DNA of 5,408 nt, taken from contig DJAN01000033.1 of the NCBI GenBank assembly GCA_002429615.1, forward strand, positions 1-5,408, given 5' to 3'. Within the stretch, counting starts at the first letter, position 1, and every line of letters starts with the position of its first letter. The DNA comes from Lysobacteraceae bacterium UBA6001 (GTDB taxonomy: Bacteria > Pseudomonadota > Gammaproteobacteria > Xanthomonadales > Xanthomonadaceae). Under the pieces are notes generated by a model, which had not been told where the DNA came from, made no database searches, and was given only the letters and a program-made list of their open reading frames with translations. Shown piece after piece: positions 3,373-5,408 of the stretch. A program made the translations under genes and the position numbers.

Positions 3373-5408
3373 TCAGGGACGGAAGCGCCACTCCAGCCCG
3401 GCCAGGAATGCCCGTCCCGGGCCCGGCTCGTAATAGCGGCCGTTGCCGTCGTTGACGATGACCGAACCGACGTAGGCGCGATCGAACACGTTGTCGATAC
3501 GGGCGAAGGCGCGCAGCGATCCACTCGCCAGCCCCCATTCGCGCGAGGCCTCCACCGCCAGCAGCGCGTACCCCGGCGCGGCCTCGCGGCCAAGGTCGTT
3601 GACCGGGGTGCGGTCGGCGGCTTCGATCTCCGCCGCCACCTGCCAGGGATCGGGCCGCCATGACCAGCGCGCGGTCAGCAGCTGGCGCGGCACGCCCGGC
3701 AGCGCGGTGCCGGGTGCGACCCAGGTATCGGGCGTGGCGCAGCCGCTGCTGGCGCAGACCAGATAGCCCTGCCGCACGGTGGCTTCGAGCCAGGTGTAGG
3801 CCAGGTCCAGCGCGCTGCGTGCGGCCAACGGCTGCGTCCAGCTGGCCTCCACGCCCTGGCGGCGGGTGCGGCCGATGTTGCGGTAGGTGCTGCGCCCGTT
3901 GGTGTTGCTGGCCACGGCGAGTTCGTCGTCGGTGTCGGCACGGAACACCGCCAGCGCCAGCGCGGCCTGATCGGCGCCGCGCCATTTCAGTCCCACCTCG
4001 TAGTTGCGGCTGGTGGCCGGCTGCAGGTCCAACGCCAGGCCGGCGCCACCGTCAGCGCGATAGCCGAGCTCGTTGAAGGTGGGGGTTTCGAAGCCGCGGC
4101 CCAGCGAGGCGTGAAGGCGCACGTTCTCGCTGGCGCGGAACACGAGGCCGGCCACCGGCGTGGTGGCCGAGTAGTCGGTGCGGCCGCTGTCGTCGGGATT
4201 GCGCGCGGTGATGTAGTCGTCCGTGGAGCGGAAGCGCACCTCGCTATGGCGCACGCCCAGCAGGGCCGACCAGCGCGCGCTCCATTGCCACCAGGCCTGG
4301 GCGAACTGATCGAGATTCGACACGGTGTCCTGCTGGTCCCGGCGCAGCGCCCCCTTCACGCCCAGCTGGGTGCCGACGAAGTTCTCGTAGCCGGTGCGAT
4401 GCTGGCGCTGGCGGTCGGCATTGGTGCCGACGGTGACGTCGAACGGGCGCCCGGCCAGCTCGCCCTGCCACGACCAGCGCGCATCCGCCCCGCCATAGCC
4501 GCCGTCGAGGTCGACCACGCCACCAGCGTGCAGCGGATTGGCCTGAACGGCCACCGGCACCGCGAGGTACTGCTCCACCGCACGCGTCCCGCCATAGGCC
4601 ATCAGGCGCAGGCTGCCGGCACCGGCCTGCTGTTCGTAGACCAGCCCGGCCTGCGACTGACGCACCGCCTTGCGGGTGTTGAACTGGGTGGCGACGGCGG
4701 TGGCCTGGCGCGGGTCGGCATGGAACTGGGCGCGGGTCAGGCCGAGGGGATCCTCGGCATCGGGTGCATCCAGGTAATTCACCACCAACGACAGCGAACG
4801 GCCCTCGTCCAGCGTCCAGCCAAAGCGGCCGTTGAGCGATTCGCGGCGGGCCTGGCTATGGTCACGCCAACCCTCGGTCTGGAAGTGGCTGAGGGCGAGG
4901 TTGTAGTCGAACGGCCCGCGCGCGCCGCGCAGCTGGGCCCCGGCGGTATAGCTGGCATCGCTGCCCACGCTGGTACGCAGCCGCCACGGGTCGTCTTCCG
5001 CGCCTGCCCCGCTCCACCACTGCACCACGCCGCCGGACGCATTGCCGTACAGCGCCGAGAACGGGCCGCGCAGCACGTCGACGCGCTCCACACCCATCAC
5101 GTTGAAATGCGACAGCTGGCCCTGCCCGTCCGGCATCGTCGCCGGCACGCCGTCGACAAACAGGCGCACGCCACGCACGCCGAAGGTCGAGCGCGCGCCA
5201 AAACCACGGATCGACAGCTGGGTGTCCTGGGCATAGTTCTGGCGGTCGCGGGCCACCACCCCGGCCAGGCCATCGAGCAGTTCCGAAGCCTGGGCGCCGC
5301 GCCGGTCGTCCGCCGCGGCGGCATCCACCTGGCTGAACGAGGACGGCAGATCAAAGGGGTCCACGCCGCGCACGCGCGCGGCTTCGACCTGCACGCTCGG
5401 CAGCGCGG
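3373..5408 (-). CDS. pqqU: TonB-dependent outer-membrane receptor, PqqU (YncD)-like; 5' end outside window
   Basis: The frame is open to the right edge, giving about 677 residues against roughly 700 for E. coli PqqU, so mainly the signal peptide is missing. Residues are counted with the codon at 5394-5392 as 1. A TonB-box-like SVQVEA lies at the very edge. The plug (about 30-130) holds RQNYAQDTQLSIRGFG (51-66), DGVPATMPDGQGQ (81-93) and LRGPFSALYGNASGGV (108-123). The rest is a 22-strand-type barrel ending in DNVFDRAYVGSVIVNDGNG (634-652) and RYYEPGPGR. From memory these segments, along with GWRDHS, RGFETPT.NEL.YRADG, and GRTRRQG, match E. coli PqqU (YncD), which imports pyrroloquinoline quinone using TonB energy. 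A Cys547-Cys552 pair in an outer-loop region also has a counterpart there. The last residues are FRP rather than the usual terminal aromatic. A different siderophore or metal ligand cannot be excluded, but FecA or OprC fit less well. Confidence 0.85.
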   Translation of the reverse strand, partial: ALPSVQVEAARVRGVDPFDLPSSFSQVDAAAADDRRGAQASELLDGLAGVVARDRQNYAQDTQLSIRGFGARSTFGVRGVRLFVDGVPATMPDGQGQLSHFNVMGVERVDVLRGPFSALYGNASGGVVQWWSGAGAEDDPWRLRTSVGSDASYTAGAQLRGARGPFDYNLALSHFQTEGWRDHSQARRESLNGRFGWTLDEGRSLSLVVNYLDAPDAEDPLGLTRAQFHADPRQATAVATQFNTRKAVRQSQAGLVYEQQAGAGSLRLMAYGGTRAVEQYLAVPVAVQANPLHAGGVVDLDGGYGGADARWSWQGELAGRPFDVTVGTNADRQRQHRTGYENFVGTQLGVKGALRRDQQDTVSNLDQFAQAWWQWSARWSALLGVRHSEVRFRSTDDYITARNPDDSGRTDYSATTPVAGLVFRASENVRLHASLGRGFETPTFNELGYRADGGAGLALDLQPATSRNYEVGLKWRGADQAALALAVFRADTDDELAVASNTNGRSTYRNIGRTRRQGVEASWTQPLAARSALDLAYTWLEATVRQGYLVCASSGCATPDTWVAPGTALPGVPRQLLTARWSWRPDPWQVAAEIEAADRTPVNDLGREAAPGYALLAVEASREWGLASGSLRAFARIDNVFDRAYVGSVIVNDGNGRYYEPGPGRAFLAGLEWRFRP

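Noticed and set aside
2301..3455. Plus-strand open frame of 384 codons opposite adhP
   Set aside because: The His/Arg/Ala-rich product is typical of antisense frames in GC-rich DNA, while adhP on the other strand has complete zinc sites and a strong ribosome binding site.
3373..5408. Ferric-citrate (FecA) or copper (OprC) receptor identity
   Set aside because: The plug and barrel motifs fit PqqU/YncD much better, and no iron-uptake or regulator gene accompanies it. The ligand is still unproven.
1..5408. CRISPR array, tRNA/rRNA gene, insertion sequence or phage gene
   Set aside because: I saw no regularly spaced repeats, tRNA cloverleaf, transposase motif or phage protein on either strand.

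Overview
The window is GC-rich, with G or C in most third codon positions, and looks like chromosomal DNA of a gammaproteobacterium of the Xanthomonadaceae/Lysobacteraceae type (Stenotrophomonas, Pseudoxanthomonas, Lysobacter and relatives). The evidence is the DUF3348-DUF802 gene pair, a GTAG-headed REP-like hairpin, and the codon usage. I assign the family from memory of protein families and could not run a search. No tRNA, rRNA, CRISPR array, insertion sequence or phage gene is visible.

Left part (1-1419, minus strand): a two-gene unit read right to left. A DUF3348 protein (736-1419) is followed directly by the start of a DUF802-type membrane protein (735 to beyond position 1). The stop of the first and the ATG of the second are adjacent (TGAATG). 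The DUF802 protein begins with a four-helix MotA/TolQ/ExbB-like proton-channel module. In related genomes I recall the set continuing with an OmpA/MotB-like protein and a DUF2894 protein. That would make an uncharacterised ion-driven, cell-wall-anchored motor, similar in architecture to the ZorA/ZorB part of Zorya defence systems. This is the most intriguing element here.

Middle (1420-2255): a spacer with a perfect 8-bp hairpin and an imperfect direct repeat; a minus-strand gene for an arginine-rich protein of about 125 residues (1545-1922); a 135-bp divergent intergenic region; and a plus-strand gene for a 55-residue, highly polar protein (2058-2225) with a good ribosome binding site. That small gene converges on adhP, with a REP-like hairpin between them.

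Right part (2256-5408, minus strand): adhP, a zinc- and NAD-dependent alcohol dehydrogenase with complete metal ligands, preceded by a near-perfect FNR/Anr-type palindrome. Upstream of it lies a TonB-dependent outer-membrane receptor that resembles E. coli PqqU (YncD), the pyrroloquinoline quinone (PQQ) receptor, along its whole visible length. It lacks only its signal-peptide end, which is cut off by the right edge. The receptor and adhP point the same way 88 bp apart, but the palindrome suggests adhP has its own oxygen-responsive promoter. AdhP uses NAD, not PQQ, so the pairing does not prove a shared pathway.
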